DNA of 64,000 bases, from the NCBI GenBank assembly GCA_910574805.1, contig CAJTCV010000015.1, positions 34,548-98,547 on the forward strand. Reading direction: 5' to 3'. The DNA is from Lachnospiraceae bacterium. GTDB taxonomy: Bacteria > Bacillota > Clostridia > Lachnospirales > Lachnospiraceae. Numbering within the stretch: position 1 is the first letter of the stretch; each line of letters starts with the position of its first letter. The notes beneath the pieces were generated by a model. The model was given only the letters and a program-made list of their open reading frames with translations, did not search any database and was not told where the DNA came from. A program made the position numbers and the translations under genes. This document shows positions 8,953-19,302 of the stretch, piece after piece.

Positions 8953-9585
8953 TTACACCGTGCTTCCGCACGGACGATACAGTTTCTGACGGTTCATGTA
9001 TTCTGCCACGGCAGCAGGCACCAGATGCGACACATCTTTCCCCTCAGCCAGCAGCCTGCGGATATCTTCCGAGGCGATATCCATGTGCGGAGTATCCAGC
9101 ATATGAATCCGAGCGCCGTAACGCTCTTCCAGTTCCCGGATCCGAAGCCGGATCTCTGCTCTCTGGTGATGGTCCCTCACTGCCGCCAGCAGGATACATT
9201 CCCGGCTGATGATCCCCGGCTCCTTCCAGCTGTCGAATTCAAAGAGGGAATCCGCTCCCATGATAAAATAAAACAGGGTGCCCGGATATTGTCTGTTCAG
9301 GTATCCAAGAGTCTCATACGTATAATGATATTCCTGTACGGATCCTTCCACATCACAGAGCTTCACATATGGAATGTCCCGAATCGCCAGCCGCAGCATC
9401 TCCATGCGGCATTCCACATCTGCCTGACGGCTGTCCCGCTTGTGAGGCGGTCTCCCGTTGGGCAGCATCCAGATCTCATCCAGCGAAAACTGCTCATATG
9501 CCTGCCTTGCCAGCGCAAGATGTGCATTGTGGACCGGATCAAAGGTCCCGCCCATGATGCCGACTGCTCTCCCTGTATCTGCCAT
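8953..9585 (-). CDS. nadD: Nicotinate-nucleotide adenylyltransferase
   Basis: A 210-residue NadD, which makes nicotinate adenine dinucleotide from NaMN and ATP in NAD synthesis. The nucleotidyltransferase motif GIMGGTFDPVHNAHL stands near the start, and the C-terminal ISSTxxR-like signature is changed to MDIASEDIRRLLAEGK. An in-frame GTG at 9594 is possible, but the ATG at 9585 has GGTGG five bases upstream and is preferred. It follows yhbY almost directly. Confidence 0.92.
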   Translation of the reverse strand: MADTGRAVGIMGGTFDPVHNAHLALARQAYEQFSLDEIWMLPNGRPPHKRDSRQADVECRMEMLRLAIRDIPYVKLCDVEGSVQEYHYTYETLGYLNRQYPGTLFYFIMGADSLFEFDSWKEPGIISRECILLAAVRDHHQRAEIRLRIRELEERYGARIHMLDTPHMDIASEDIRRLLAEGKDVSHLVPAAVAEYMNRQKLYRPCGSTV

Positions 9586-9596
9586 GTGTTCCACCT

Positions 9597-9890
9597 TTAC
9601 TTCGGAAGGACGATCTTCTTTCTGTCATCCTTTCCTTCTTTATATAATACGATTTTCTTGCCGATCACCTGCACCACCTGAGAATGAGTTCTCTCGGATA
9701 CCAGGCCCGCAAGCTCCCTCGGGTCGTCCAGACAGTTCTGGAGCACGCTGACTTTGATCAGCTCTCTGGCATCCAGAGCCTCCTTTATCGCAGCCGTGAG
9801 CTCCGGTGTCAGACTGTTTTTACCGATCTGAAAAATGGGGGCCATGTTCATGGCGAGACTTTTCAGATATGCTCTTTGTTTGCTTGTCAT
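9597..9890 (-). CDS. yhbY: YhbY-family (CRM domain) RNA-binding protein
   Basis: A 97-residue single CRM-domain protein. LTPELTAAIKEALDARELIK and the GxxG-like segment IFQIGKNSLTPE match YhbY/YqeI, which associates with pre-50S particles. Its place between obgE and nadD is conserved in Firmicutes. The ATG at 9890 has GAGG upstream. Confidence 0.9.
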   Translation of the reverse strand: MTSKQRAYLKSLAMNMAPIFQIGKNSLTPELTAAIKEALDARELIKVSVLQNCLDDPRELAGLVSERTHSQVVQVIGKKIVLYKEGKDDRKKIVLPK

Positions 9891-9943
9891 TGCTTTTCCT
9901 CTATAAAATCCAAAATATAAATATTCGTTGCACCGCTCATGGC

Positions 9944-11236
<1,293 letters not shown>

Positions 11237-11286
11237 TCACTCTCCTCTGTGCTGGTAATACCTGTGTCATCAGCCGATGAAGCAAT

Positions 11287-11321
11287 AAAGGGCTCCAAAT
11301 CTCCCCGACTTGAAGCCCTTT
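11287..11321 (-). terminator. Hairpin between rpmA and obgE (partial terminator or processing site)
   Basis: AAAGGGCT (minus strand) pairs with AGCCCTTT, and an inner CAAGTC/GATTTG stem gives about 14-15 pairs around GGGGA. On the minus strand it is followed by ATTGCTTC rather than a T run, so full termination is doubtful. It more likely sets the ratio of ribosomal protein to Obg mRNA. Confidence 0.55.
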
Positions 11322-11337
11322 TTCACACAGGATGTTC

Positions 11338-11625
11338 TTATTTTGCCTCTACTGGAACGACAGAAACCTGCTTTTTGTCTCTGCCCTTTCTCTCAAAACG
11401 AACAACGCCGTCTGCCATTGCGAACAGTGTATCATCACCGCCGCGTCCCACATTGACACCCGGATGGATCCTGGTTCCGCGCTGTCTGTAAAGGATATTT
11501 CCGGCTTTTACAAACTGACCGTCCGCTCTCTTGGCTCCCAGTCTCTTGGACTCGGAATCTCTGCCGTTCTTGGTAGAACCGACACCTTTCTTATGTGCGA
11601 ACATCTGAAGGTTCATATTTAACAT
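11338..11625 (-). CDS. rpmA: Ribosomal protein L27 with Prp-cleavable N-terminus
   Basis: A 95-residue L27. The N-terminus MLNMNLQMF then [19 protein letters not shown] has the Firmicute extension that the protease Prp removes after F9 to expose the A-H-K-K tail reaching the peptidyl transferase centre. GGGAGGTG precedes the ATG at 11625. The prp gene, normally between rplU and rpmA, is not in the 51-base gap; it lies near 42.6 kb in this window. Confidence 0.96.
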   Translation of the reverse strand: MLNMNLQMFAHKKGVGSTKNGRDSESKRLGAKRADGQFVKAGNILYRQRGTRIHPGVNVGRGGDDTLFAMADGVVRFERKGRDKKQVSVVPVEAK

Positions 11626-11676
11626 AGGTCTACACCTCCCTGATTACGTGTATAAGTAGTGAAATTACAGTCAAGC

Positions 11677-11985
11677 TTATTTGTTGATCTTCTCGATCTT
11701 CACAGCGGTGTACTGCTGTCTGTGGCCGTTTTTCTTATGATAACCGGTTTTTCTCTTGTACTTGTAAACGATGACCTTCTTCGCTTTTCCGTCACCGATC
11801 ACAGATGCTTCTACGGTAGCGCCCTCCACTACCGGAGTACCCACGGTAAGAGCATCGTCGCATACGGCCAGAACCTGATCGAACACATAACTGGAGCCGG
11901 CTTCTGCACCCAGCTTCTCAACCTTGATCACATCGCCCTCGGATACTTTATACTGTTTACCACCTGTTGCAATAATCGCGTACAT
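11677..11985 (-). CDS. rplU: Ribosomal protein L21
   Basis: A 102-residue L21: [18 protein letters not shown] at the start and [20 protein letters not shown] at the end are diagnostic. It is the first gene of the housekeeping operon running to 3088. It has its own promoter (12069-12097) and an L21 leader whose last helix covers the ribosome site. Directly upstream, on the same strand, is the end of the type VII secretion block. Confidence 0.97.
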   Translation of the reverse strand: MYAIIATGGKQYKVSEGDVIKVEKLGAEAGSSYVFDQVLAVCDDALTVGTPVVEGATVEASVIGDGKAKKVIVYKYKRKTGYHKKNGHRQQYTAVKIEKINK

Positions 11986-12062
11986 ATGGCACCTCCTAAT
12001 ACTTTACTCGCTGGCTTCGGTGCTGCAAAAAATGCAGACTTATAACCCCGCCATGCGGCATC
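11986..12062 (-). promoter_or_regulatory. L21 leader (ribosomal protein autoregulation)
   Basis: The transcript leader between the predicted start (about 12062) and rplU can form a CUGCA-AAAAA-type hairpin (12023-12037) next to a long-range pairing of GCACC (12019-12023) with GGUGC (11989-11993). The second arm overlaps the AGGAGG ribosome site. This fits the Rfam-type L21 leader found in Bacilli and Clostridia, in which excess L21 shuts down its own translation. The assignment rests on position and pairing; no covariance search was run. Confidence 0.65.
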
Positions 12063-12068
12063 TGTTAT

Positions 12069-12097
12069 ATCTTACACGGTTTCCGGCAGCCTGTCAA
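12069..12097 (-). promoter_or_regulatory. rplU operon promoter
   Basis: On the minus strand TTGACA (12092-12097), a 17-base spacer and TAAGAT (12069-12074) form a strong sigma-A promoter. It separates the ribosomal genes from the secretion block, whose last stop codon is only 40 bases upstream. Confidence 0.8.
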
Positions 12098-12136
12098 GCG
12101 TTAAATTTCTGAATTTTCCAGTTTTTCCTGTCCGGA

Positions 12137-12640
12137 TCAGTCTTCCTCTGCAATTTCTGCTCCACAGGCGGTGCAGAACCTGGAATCTTCCTCTATGGGT
12201 TCTCCACAGGCAGGACACTTTTTCTCTTCCGGCAGTCTGACGGCAGACACTTCCGATTCACCGCCTTCCACCGGCTCCGGCACACTCTGTTCCGATTTTG
12301 TACCGCACTGATTGCAGAACGCGGCATCTCTCGGGATCTTCGCTCCGCAGTTCCGGCAGATCCGGATTCCTTCCACCTCATTGATCTTCTCTTCCAGTTC
12401 CCGAATCCGCTTCTTTGCTTCCCGGACCTTGTCAAACCATTCAGAATATGCTTCTGCCTCTGCCTGAAGCTGACTGTCATATGCCAGCTTTCCGATCTCC
12501 TGGTAAGCAAGCTGAATATTATTTTCCTCCGTGCTGATCTGCCCTTTCAGCTGCATGGTTTCTGCCAGCACCTTTGCTTTCTGAGTCGCTTCTTTTCCCT
12601 TTTCAGATATGGTCTTTCCCAATGTGTCAAAAAATGCCAT
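12137..12640 (-). CDS. Double zinc-ribbon protein, cytosolic
   Basis: A 167-residue protein. The N-terminal two thirds are helical and charged (coiled coil, about residues 5-90). Two zinc-ribbon motifs follow: CRNCGAKIPRDAAFCNQCG and CPACGEPIEEDSRFCTACG. There is no membrane span. It is the last gene of the type VII-linked block, 64 bases after another zinc-ribbon gene. Zinc-ribbon 'DZR' proteins often accompany FHA/kinase gene sets in Lachnospiraceae, but their job is not known. Confidence 0.75.
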   Translation of the reverse strand: MAFFDTLGKTISEKGKEATQKAKVLAETMQLKGQISTEENNIQLAYQEIGKLAYDSQLQAEAEAYSEWFDKVREAKKRIRELEEKINEVEGIRICRNCGAKIPRDAAFCNQCGTKSEQSVPEPVEGGESEVSAVRLPEEKKCPACGEPIEEDSRFCTACGAEIAEED

Positions 12641-12704
12641 TCTTGTGTTCCTCCTTATGATCGTTAAATTTCTGTCATTTCCAGATCGGCCGTCTGTACC
12701 GTAC

Positions 12705-13082
12705 TCACAGATTCCCGCTGCCCGGAGTTCCGCTTTCCTTTTGCTCCTGTTCTTTGACGCGGCATCCGCAGTTTTTGCAGAATACCGCTTCCGGCTTCAA
12801 CCGGGTCCCGCAGTTCGGACAGAGGATCTCTGTCTTTGTCTCTGTGGTTACTTTTTCCTGAACTTCTTCTTTCAGATCCTCCTTTTTCACCTTTTTCTTC
12901 CCCATATAGATACCGCCGGCCAGAAAAACCAGCGCCAGCGCCCATAAAATAAGATAGAACCAGTAAAACCTTCCGAAGAAAGAATGGGCGAACAGGAGTC
13001 TGCTTCCCCATGTTCGGATTCGGATCCATCCGCCGGTCAGGAACAGAAGCGCGCTGCATACAAACAGTAAGATCCTAATCAT
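12705..13082 (-). CDS. Two-span membrane protein with zinc ribbon
   Basis: A 125-residue protein: membrane span at 3-20, a second at about 42-60 (YLILWALALVFLAGGIYMG), a basic/acidic coiled stretch, then one zinc ribbon, CPNCGTRLKPEAVFCKNCG, near the C-terminus. The ribbon should be cytosolic. The start ATG overlaps the end of the VWA gene (ATGATTAG), so the two are translationally coupled. Function unknown. Confidence 0.75.
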   Translation of the reverse strand: MIRILLFVCSALLFLTGGWIRIRTWGSRLLFAHSFFGRFYWFYLILWALALVFLAGGIYMGKKKVKKEDLKEEVQEKVTTETKTEILCPNCGTRLKPEAVFCKNCGCRVKEQEQKESGTPGSGNL

Positions 13083-15255
13083 TTCCCGTCACTTCCCTTC
13101 CTGAGCCTCCGATCTCCCGATAGAAATCCATACGCTTTTCCATCTGTTCCTCCCACAGGATATCCTCATCCGGTACACCCACCGTGTATTCGGACTCGTC
13201 ATACGCCTCGTCTTTCCACTGCACTTTCGCGCTCCGGTCATAGATCTTCACGTCTTTTCCAACGGTCAGCCGGATTACATAATCCTGAAACATATACTGA
13301 CCGATCTGCCGGTAGATGGCTCCAAGGCCTGAAGTGTCCACGGCCTGCATGTAGACGCCGCCTGTCGCCTCCGAGATCCCTCTCAGATATTCGCTGTCCG
13401 CATATCCGACTCCTACGGAATATACTTTGATTCCTCTGCCCGCCAGCTGATTTTTAATAGTTTCAATCTGTGAAGTATCCGAGTCCTCCCCGTCTGACAG
13501 AAGTATGATCGCCTGGCTTCCCGTTCCGCCCTGCAGTACCTCCATACCTGCACGGAGTCCGTCCGATATATTCGTCCCCCCGTCTGCGGTCAGACTGTCG
13601 ATGCCTCTTGACAGAACGCCGGAAGACTCCGTAAGCTCCGAGACGATCTCTGCAGAATTCTCAAATTTCACAAGTCCTGCCTGAACCTGTCTTCCGGTCA
13701 GCATATTCAGCAGATTTCCCGCTGCGCTCTTCGCATGCTCCAGAGCTTCTCCCTCCATACTGCCGCTCACGTCCAGGACAAAACACAGGGATAATTCCTG
13801 CTCTTCCCCGCCCTCACCTGCTTTTAAAAATTCAAAATCCGGAATCGCCTCTCCAAGTTCGTATACGGACAGATCCTCTTTTTCCAGAGAGATGTCCTCC
13901 GGCAGCGCCGTGGTCAGATGGATATCGATCTGCGGAAACTTTCGGGTGTCCACATAACGGATCAGAAGCATCTCCCGGTATTCCCGGACCGACTGTATCA
14001 TAAAATCACAAAAGTTCTGATACTCTGGTTCATAGAAGTAAGCAGAATATGAATTTTCAAGGGACAGTCCCTGTGTAAGACCATAGACCGCCGCATCCGC
14101 CGCATGGTCCAGCTTTGAGGCTGTATCCCATCTGTTCTCCGGCACTTCCCCGGAAGCAGTCTGATTATAAGCCTCCAGAAGCTTCCGAAGTTCCGGTCCC
14201 AGATATTCCGTCCGTTCTTCCCTGACGCTCTCGGAAAGAAGCCGGTTCACAATCTCACCGGCGGTCTCCCGCTCTCCCATCCGGTAATACAGGTACGCCA
14301 TCTGAAATTCATATCCCGCATGTTCTCCCTGGGGTTTCCGGGATTTCATATAATTCACAGCCCTCTGATATGGAATCTTTTCTCTTCTGCTGTAAAGTTC
14401 CTTCGCCTCATCCTGTTTTTTGTCCAGCCTTTTCTCGATGCCGGAACTGTTTCTGCCTTCTGCCAGAGCCTGCTCCAGTTCCTGCTGCAGCTCATTGATC
14501 TCTTCCGTTATCTTTGAAATACGTTCCTCCAGGGCGGACAGTTCCGAATCTTCTTCCCGGGAAATACTGTTCAGATAATATTCCGACACTGCATTGGCGG
14601 CTGCCATCCGGTTCGGCAGGGAATCGTCCTTTTTCACGATCTGCTGCGCATACAGGGCTGCCTGCCTGGTATCTCCCTGCAGCATGCTTCCATACGCTTT
14701 TGCTTTCAGAGATACTACATCTTTTGCATTCTCAAGCTTCTGCATTCCCTCTTCCAGCGCCGCCGGATCCCACCCGGAATCATATGTCTGCTCCATGCTC
14801 AGAATCTCCAGAGCGGCCTCCAGCCGCTCCCTGCCGCTCTCCGAAACCCTGATCTGCTCCTTCACCTGATTATGAAGCCGAAGCAGCGCAACCATATCCC
14901 CACCGGAAGCGCTTCCTTTCCTGGCATACTCACAGATTTCCGCAGTCAGACTGTTGTCGCTTTTCTTCAGCCAGGCGTTCCCATATGCCTCTGCATTCAG
15001 AAAATCCTCTTCATAACAGAAGCTCAGAAGAATCAGCTGTATGGAAGTATCATTGGAAGAAACCTCCAGCGCCTGAGACGCCATATTTCTGCCTCTGGCA
15101 TAGAATCCCCGCTCCAGAAAGCAGCTGGCAGCATAATTTTCATCCTGTACGATGCCTTTCTTTCTGTAAAACCGGTATCCGGATATCCCGGCTGCCGCGA
15201 TCAGGAGCAGGAGCAGGAAGAATACTGCCATTTTCTTTTTGCTTATTTTCTTCAT
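13075..15255 (-). CDS. Membrane-anchored VWA-domain protein with long helical stalk
   Basis: A 726-residue protein. An N-terminal membrane anchor (VFFLLLLLIAAAGISGY, about 11-27) is followed by a TPR-like and coiled region (about 35-400). A von Willebrand A domain follows, with an intact MIDAS motif, FVLDVSGSMEG (about residue 490), and the later T and D positions (DGGTNISDG, LLSDGEDSD). The positive N-terminus suggests the VWA domain faces outward. VWA domains bind partner proteins through a metal. The gene overlaps both neighbours (ATGA with the LRR gene upstream), placing it in the secretion/signalling operon. A lipobox is absent. Confidence 0.8.
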   Translation of the reverse strand: MKKISKKKMAVFFLLLLLIAAAGISGYRFYRKKGIVQDENYAASCFLERGFYARGRNMASQALEVSSNDTSIQLILLSFCYEEDFLNAEAYGNAWLKKSDNSLTAEICEYARKGSASGGDMVALLRLHNQVKEQIRVSESGRERLEAALEILSMEQTYDSGWDPAALEEGMQKLENAKDVVSLKAKAYGSMLQGDTRQAALYAQQIVKKDDSLPNRMAAANAVSEYYLNSISREEDSELSALEERISKITEEINELQQELEQALAEGRNSSGIEKRLDKKQDEAKELYSRREKIPYQRAVNYMKSRKPQGEHAGYEFQMAYLYYRMGERETAGEIVNRLLSESVREERTEYLGPELRKLLEAYNQTASGEVPENRWDTASKLDHAADAAVYGLTQGLSLENSYSAYFYEPEYQNFCDFMIQSVREYREMLLIRYVDTRKFPQIDIHLTTALPEDISLEKEDLSVYELGEAIPDFEFLKAGEGGEEQELSLCFVLDVSGSMEGEALEHAKSAAGNLLNMLTGRQVQAGLVKFENSAEIVSELTESSGVLSRGIDSLTADGGTNISDGLRAGMEVLQGGTGSQAIILLSDGEDSDTSQIETIKNQLAGRGIKVYSVGVGYADSEYLRGISEATGGVYMQAVDTSGLGAIYRQIGQYMFQDYVIRLTVGKDVKIYDRSAKVQWKDEAYDESEYTVGVPDEDILWEEQMEKRMDFYREIGGSGREVTGND

Positions 15256-16730
15256 CCTTCGCCTCCTTTTTCGGGCAGAACATCTGTTCTCGTGAGTCTC
15301 GGAAAGATTGCCTGAAATATGGACAGGTCATTCAGGGCGTTTCCTCTCATCATCAGTACCCGCAGATTCATAAGTCCGTTAAGCGGCGCAAGATCCGTCA
15401 CACGGTTTTCATACATCCAGAGCTCTTCCAGTTCTGCAAGGCCTGCCAGCGGACCAAGGTCACTGACTGCATTGCCGGAGAGATCCAGATACCGGAGCCC
15501 GGTCAGTCCGGACAGCGGCTCCAGACTGCTCACCTGATTTCCCCAGAAGCTCAGGGAAGTGAGGTTCGTAAGGCCGGATACCGGCGTCAGATCGCTGATC
15601 TGATTCCAGCCGACGCTCAGCTGTTTCAGAGAAGCAAGCCCCCGCAGCGGTTCTATGGAATCCAGATCATCATGCAGCAGAGACAACGCAGTCAGACGGC
15701 TGCAGGACTCGATCCCGTTCAGAGACAGATGATTCTGATAGGCCACTTCCAGCTCTGTCAAAAAAGGCATATGGATCAGATCCTCCAGCGTGGCAAGCTC
15801 TCCGGCCTCCGCAGAAGCATAGCCGTAGATCTGATAACCGGTCTCTGTAAACGTCGTGCCTCCAAGCTGATTTCCTTCTTCGTTTTCTCCCTCTCTTCCC
15901 ACGGCCCGAAGAGATGTAACCGCGGCGACGTCTTCATTATACAGAGGCCCGTTCCATATCCCAAGCTTCTGCCGCACCAGCGATTCCATGACCGGATCGA
16001 CAAACTCGATCTCTTCCCGTCTCCGGCTGATCTGGTATTCTGCAGACGCAGTCTCGCTGACGTAACCCATGGAATTGATCACCTTCGCCCGAAGCGCCGT
16101 TGTGCCTGAGGGCAGAATCAGCGGATTTTGATAAATCAGACTGTTCTCATCCGGTTCACTTCCGTCCAGAGAATAAAAGATCACTTCCTCTCCGTGTTCT
16201 GCCGATATTTCCACTGCCTGCCAGGTGTCATAAGTTCCGGCTGCCAGAGAAAATACCGGCGGTTTCGGCCTGGTCCTCTCATACATCTCCTGTACAGATG
16301 TATCCTCTGTTCTGGCAACCGCCTCTTCCAGCAGTTTTTTTGCGTCCTCCAGACGTTCCAGACGGACATACAGCTCCGCCAGATCCTGATAAAACGATCC
16401 ATCCGACGGAAAACGCTCTGTCATGTCCAGATAGACCGCCTCCGCCTGTTCGTACTGTTCCGCCCCCTCATAAGCACGGGCAAGGCCTGCGGAAGCCTCT
16501 TTATTCCGGGGATCAATTCCCACTGCTTTCTGAAACGCCACTGCCGCCTCTTCATAATTCAGTTCTTCCAGATACCGTTCTCCCAGATCAATGTATTCTG
16601 CAAGACGCGCCGCACTGGTGCGGGAAAAACACAGATAAGTAATGAGCCCGGCCGCCGCCAGAATACAGGCGAAACTCAGGAGGAACGCTTTGCCCGGAGG
16701 TTTCGGTATGTTTAGCCGCTTTTGTTCCAT
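15252..16730 (-). CDS. Membrane-anchored TPR protein with leucine-rich repeat tail
   Basis: A 492-residue protein: anchor at about 15-33, then the stalk LGERYLEELNYEEAAVAFQK shared with four other genes here, plus two more TPR units. A beta-sandwich stretch (about 155-215, FYSLDGSEPDENS) resembles the chitobiase C-terminal (CHB_HEX) fold. The last 150 residues hold SDS22/internalin-type leucine-rich repeats (LTSLSFWGNQVSSLEPLSGL, LRYLDLSGNAVSDLGPLAGL). LRRs bind proteins, so an outward display role is likely. The stop overlaps the VWA start (ATGA). No enzymatic motif is visible. Confidence 0.8.
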   Translation of the reverse strand: MEQKRLNIPKPPGKAFLLSFACILAAAGLITYLCFSRTSAARLAEYIDLGERYLEELNYEEAAVAFQKAVGIDPRNKEASAGLARAYEGAEQYEQAEAVYLDMTERFPSDGSFYQDLAELYVRLERLEDAKKLLEEAVARTEDTSVQEMYERTRPKPPVFSLAAGTYDTWQAVEISAEHGEEVIFYSLDGSEPDENSLIYQNPLILPSGTTALRAKVINSMGYVSETASAEYQISRRREEIEFVDPVMESLVRQKLGIWNGPLYNEDVAAVTSLRAVGREGENEEGNQLGGTTFTETGYQIYGYASAEAGELATLEDLIHMPFLTELEVAYQNHLSLNGIESCSRLTALSLLHDDLDSIEPLRGLASLKQLSVGWNQISDLTPVSGLTNLTSLSFWGNQVSSLEPLSGLTGLRYLDLSGNAVSDLGPLAGLAELEELWMYENRVTDLAPLNGLMNLRVLMMRGNALNDLSIFQAIFPRLTRTDVLPEKGGEG

Positions 16731-16777
16731 CTTCTTTTGTTCCTTTCATAAAGTCATCATGGAAACAATTTATACGC

Positions 16778-17866
16778 TCAGTTTGTTTCCTCCATGTGGT
16801 TTTCCGGCCCTTCTTCCGTCATGGGATCTTCCGTATTAAATTCCTGCATACGGACTTGGTTGCCTTCTGCATCGTATTCGTATATATTATACATTGTCAA
16901 TACTCCATCCGAACTATAGCGGCTCCATTTTATTCTATGTCCGTCCGTATCGTATTCCCATGTATTATAATGATCCAGTATATTGTCTTTGTCATAATAC
17001 TCTGTTTTTACAACATGTCCATTTTCATCATACTCGTTTATGTTGTAGCTCCATAAAATTCCATCATGTCCATATACGTTTGTTCTTATTATTTTTCCAT
17101 TTGAATCATGTTCATAAGTCTCATACGAATCCAGTATCCCATCATAGTAATAATTTTCGAGTTTTATCCTGTTTCCTTCTGCATCATACTCATAAATTAA
17201 TTTCCCATATATTTCTCCCGTGGTGGCACCCACGATATAGGTTTGGATACAATGTCCTTTTTCATCATAAAGCACATCTCCAGTTCCAGTCTGGACACCA
17301 GAAGCATCATAAGACACAGCCCTGCACTCACGCCCGTCCGCATCATAAAAATAGTCATGATACCAGATCAAAGCGCCCGCTCCGTCATAGCCCGACATTC
17401 TCCTTGTCCGGTTCTCAGAATCTGTAATATTCCCGCTCTCGATTTCGGCAATTTTATCTGCAATCTCTTCATTGCCGCCTGTCTTCTCCAGACCTTCCTT
17501 TAGAATCTTAAGCGCTTCTTCATACTCGCCCCGCCGGATCCAGATATCTGCCAGTCCCAGATATGCTTCCGCATACGTTTCATCCAGGCCGAGCACCGTC
17601 TCGTAGTCTGTCTGCGCCAGCGCCAGATGCTCTTCTGTCTCGCCGCTCAGTATATATGCACGCCCGCGTGCTGCATAGACTTCCGGCTGCTTCGGATCCA
17701 TCCCGATCGCTTCCGTAAACGCAACGATTGCCTGCTCATACTCCTCTTCCTCCAGATACCGCAGGCCGAGATCATACTGCTCCCTCCAGCCGGATTCTGA
17801 AGTTCCGCTCTGTCCGCATCCCATCAGCAGACACAGTAACAATAAAAATAAAACCGTCTTCTTCAC
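16778..17866 (-). CDS. TPR lipoprotein with YD-type repeat tail
   Basis: A 362-residue lipoprotein: signal peptide and lipobox LLMGC (Cys about 17). The shared stalk LGLRYLEEEEYEQAIVAFTE and two further TPRs follow. The second half is about six 25-30-residue repeats of the form YEYDAEGNRIK...DGILDSYETY, like the YD/RHS-type or 'toxin-antitoxin repeat' strands found in wall-associated proteins. The start is GTG 17866, with GGAGAGAG upstream. Located between the MORN and LRR paralogues. The repeats are also lower in GC than the neighbours. Confidence 0.75.
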   Translation of the reverse strand: MKKTVLFLLLLCLLMGCGQSGTSESGWREQYDLGLRYLEEEEYEQAIVAFTEAIGMDPKQPEVYAARGRAYILSGETEEHLALAQTDYETVLGLDETYAEAYLGLADIWIRRGEYEEALKILKEGLEKTGGNEEIADKIAEIESGNITDSENRTRRMSGYDGAGALIWYHDYFYDADGRECRAVSYDASGVQTGTGDVLYDEKGHCIQTYIVGATTGEIYGKLIYEYDAEGNRIKLENYYYDGILDSYETYEHDSNGKIIRTNVYGHDGILWSYNINEYDENGHVVKTEYYDKDNILDHYNTWEYDTDGHRIKWSRYSSDGVLTMYNIYEYDAEGNQVRMQEFNTEDPMTEEGPENHMEETN

Positions 17867-17883
17867 TTATCTCTCTCCGTTCC

Positions 17884-19290
17884 TTACTCTGTCAGATCCA
17901 CATCATCAAAGTTAAGATCATACCCTGCCGCCGTATATCTGCTTATCGTGTACCAGTCCGATGTAGCCGTATGACTGTCTCCTGTCTCTTCATCTGTAAT
18001 TACATCATAGCATTGAAAAGTTACCATCTCTCCGTCTTCGTGATCCACACGGACATACTGTGTCCGATAGAGCCCATGTCTCTCCCTGTAATCGACGACC
18101 ATCTGCGTCAGCTCATCCAGCGTATATTCCCAGGATTCCTGTGCATCCTCTCCTGTGTTTTCTTCTTCAGTACTGACTGTACCAATATCTTCCGGCAGGG
18201 TTTCCAGAATTTCTTCACTTCTGTCACTGTCGTTGTCCAGAAATCCTAAAATTCCTACAATCTCATCCGGATTCTCTATATCCATACTTTCATGCACAGA
18301 GTATACGGTTCTTCCCTCATGTTGATAAACGTTCAGTATATTCCATTTTCCATTGGTAAAAGATACCGGATAATCATATGCGGTTCCGTCCTTTTCTTCA
18401 TAGATCCACCGTGCCGGCCCGTTCCACAGACCATTCACCACAACGCCTTGTTCAATCACTCTTGTGAAATTTGTTTCGTCCAGCAGGCTGCCCCATTCTC
18501 TGACCTCCTGCTCTCCGTTGGGCAGATCACCGGACCACTCGCCGGACGCGTAATAATTGTTGCCGTTGTCATACCCGAACCACAGACCATGCCCCTGACG
18601 CAGGCTGTCCGCAAACCCGCCGTAATAGACAAACTGATTCACTCCATATCTCTCCGTATTCACCCTGTATAATCCGATTCCGACGCCGTTCCTTACCAGA
18701 AAAACAGGGCTCTGCAATCTGGAAGACAGTTCTTTCAGCTTCTGATAATCCCCGCTCTGAAGAAGCGTAAAAACTTCTTCCACATTTCCGGCCTCGCATA
18801 ATTCGGCTATCTGCTGCACGACACCCAGACAGGTTCCCGCCTCTTCAATCCGGCGAAGCAGTTCTGCATCTGCGGTCTCTCCATGATAATAAGAACCCAG
18901 AGCCGCCAGCTTCTCCAGCTCTCCTGTATTCTCATAGACTGCAATCAGCCTTGTACAGGCGTCACTGTCCAGAGCATCCATCTGGAGGACCTGCAGATAC
19001 GCCTCTTCCGCCTGTGCAAAATAAGCGGTCTGTTCTTCCTTCTGGTCCTCTCCAGATATTCCTGCCAGCCCCTCATAAGACTGTCCCAGACCATAGTAAG
19101 CTTCTTTGGTGTTGGTTTCCAGCTCAATGGCTTTCTGGAATGCCACCACAGCCTGCTCGTATTCCTGTTCCAGCAGGTACTGCTGACCCAGCTCCAGCTG
19201 TTCAGCCACCTGTGCCGCAACACTCTTTTGGCAGGCCCCTGCCACCAGCATCAGAAATACCGCCATACAGACAACTATCCACTTTTTCAT
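17884..19290 (-). CDS. TPR lipoprotein with MORN-like repeats
   Basis: A 468-residue protein with a lipoprotein signal (lipobox LVAGAC, Cys about 20), the shared stalk LGQQYLLEQEYEQAVVAFQK and two or three more TPRs to about residue 130. The middle carries MORN-type motifs (GGFADSLRQGHGLWFGYDN, ASGEWSGDLPNGEQEV, VVNGLWNGPARWIYEEKDG). The C-terminal 120 residues are acidic and unassigned. An outer-face location is expected. The gene is 17 bases from its downstream neighbour and 12 from the PP2C gene. Confidence 0.75.
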   Translation of the reverse strand: MKKWIVVCMAVFLMLVAGACQKSVAAQVAEQLELGQQYLLEQEYEQAVVAFQKAIELETNTKEAYYGLGQSYEGLAGISGEDQKEEQTAYFAQAEEAYLQVLQMDALDSDACTRLIAVYENTGELEKLAALGSYYHGETADAELLRRIEEAGTCLGVVQQIAELCEAGNVEEVFTLLQSGDYQKLKELSSRLQSPVFLVRNGVGIGLYRVNTERYGVNQFVYYGGFADSLRQGHGLWFGYDNGNNYYASGEWSGDLPNGEQEVREWGSLLDETNFTRVIEQGVVVNGLWNGPARWIYEEKDGTAYDYPVSFTNGKWNILNVYQHEGRTVYSVHESMDIENPDEIVGILGFLDNDSDRSEEILETLPEDIGTVSTEEENTGEDAQESWEYTLDELTQMVVDYRERHGLYRTQYVRVDHEDGEMVTFQCYDVITDEETGDSHTATSDWYTISRYTAAGYDLNFDDVDLTE

Positions 19291-19302
19291 TCTCTTTCTC
19301 CC

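Noticed and set aside
12664..13059. Alternative minus-strand frame of 131 codons over the zinc-ribbon membrane protein
   Set aside because: The frame 12705-13082 has two membrane spans and a zinc ribbon and is coupled to the upstream gene; the other frame has neither.
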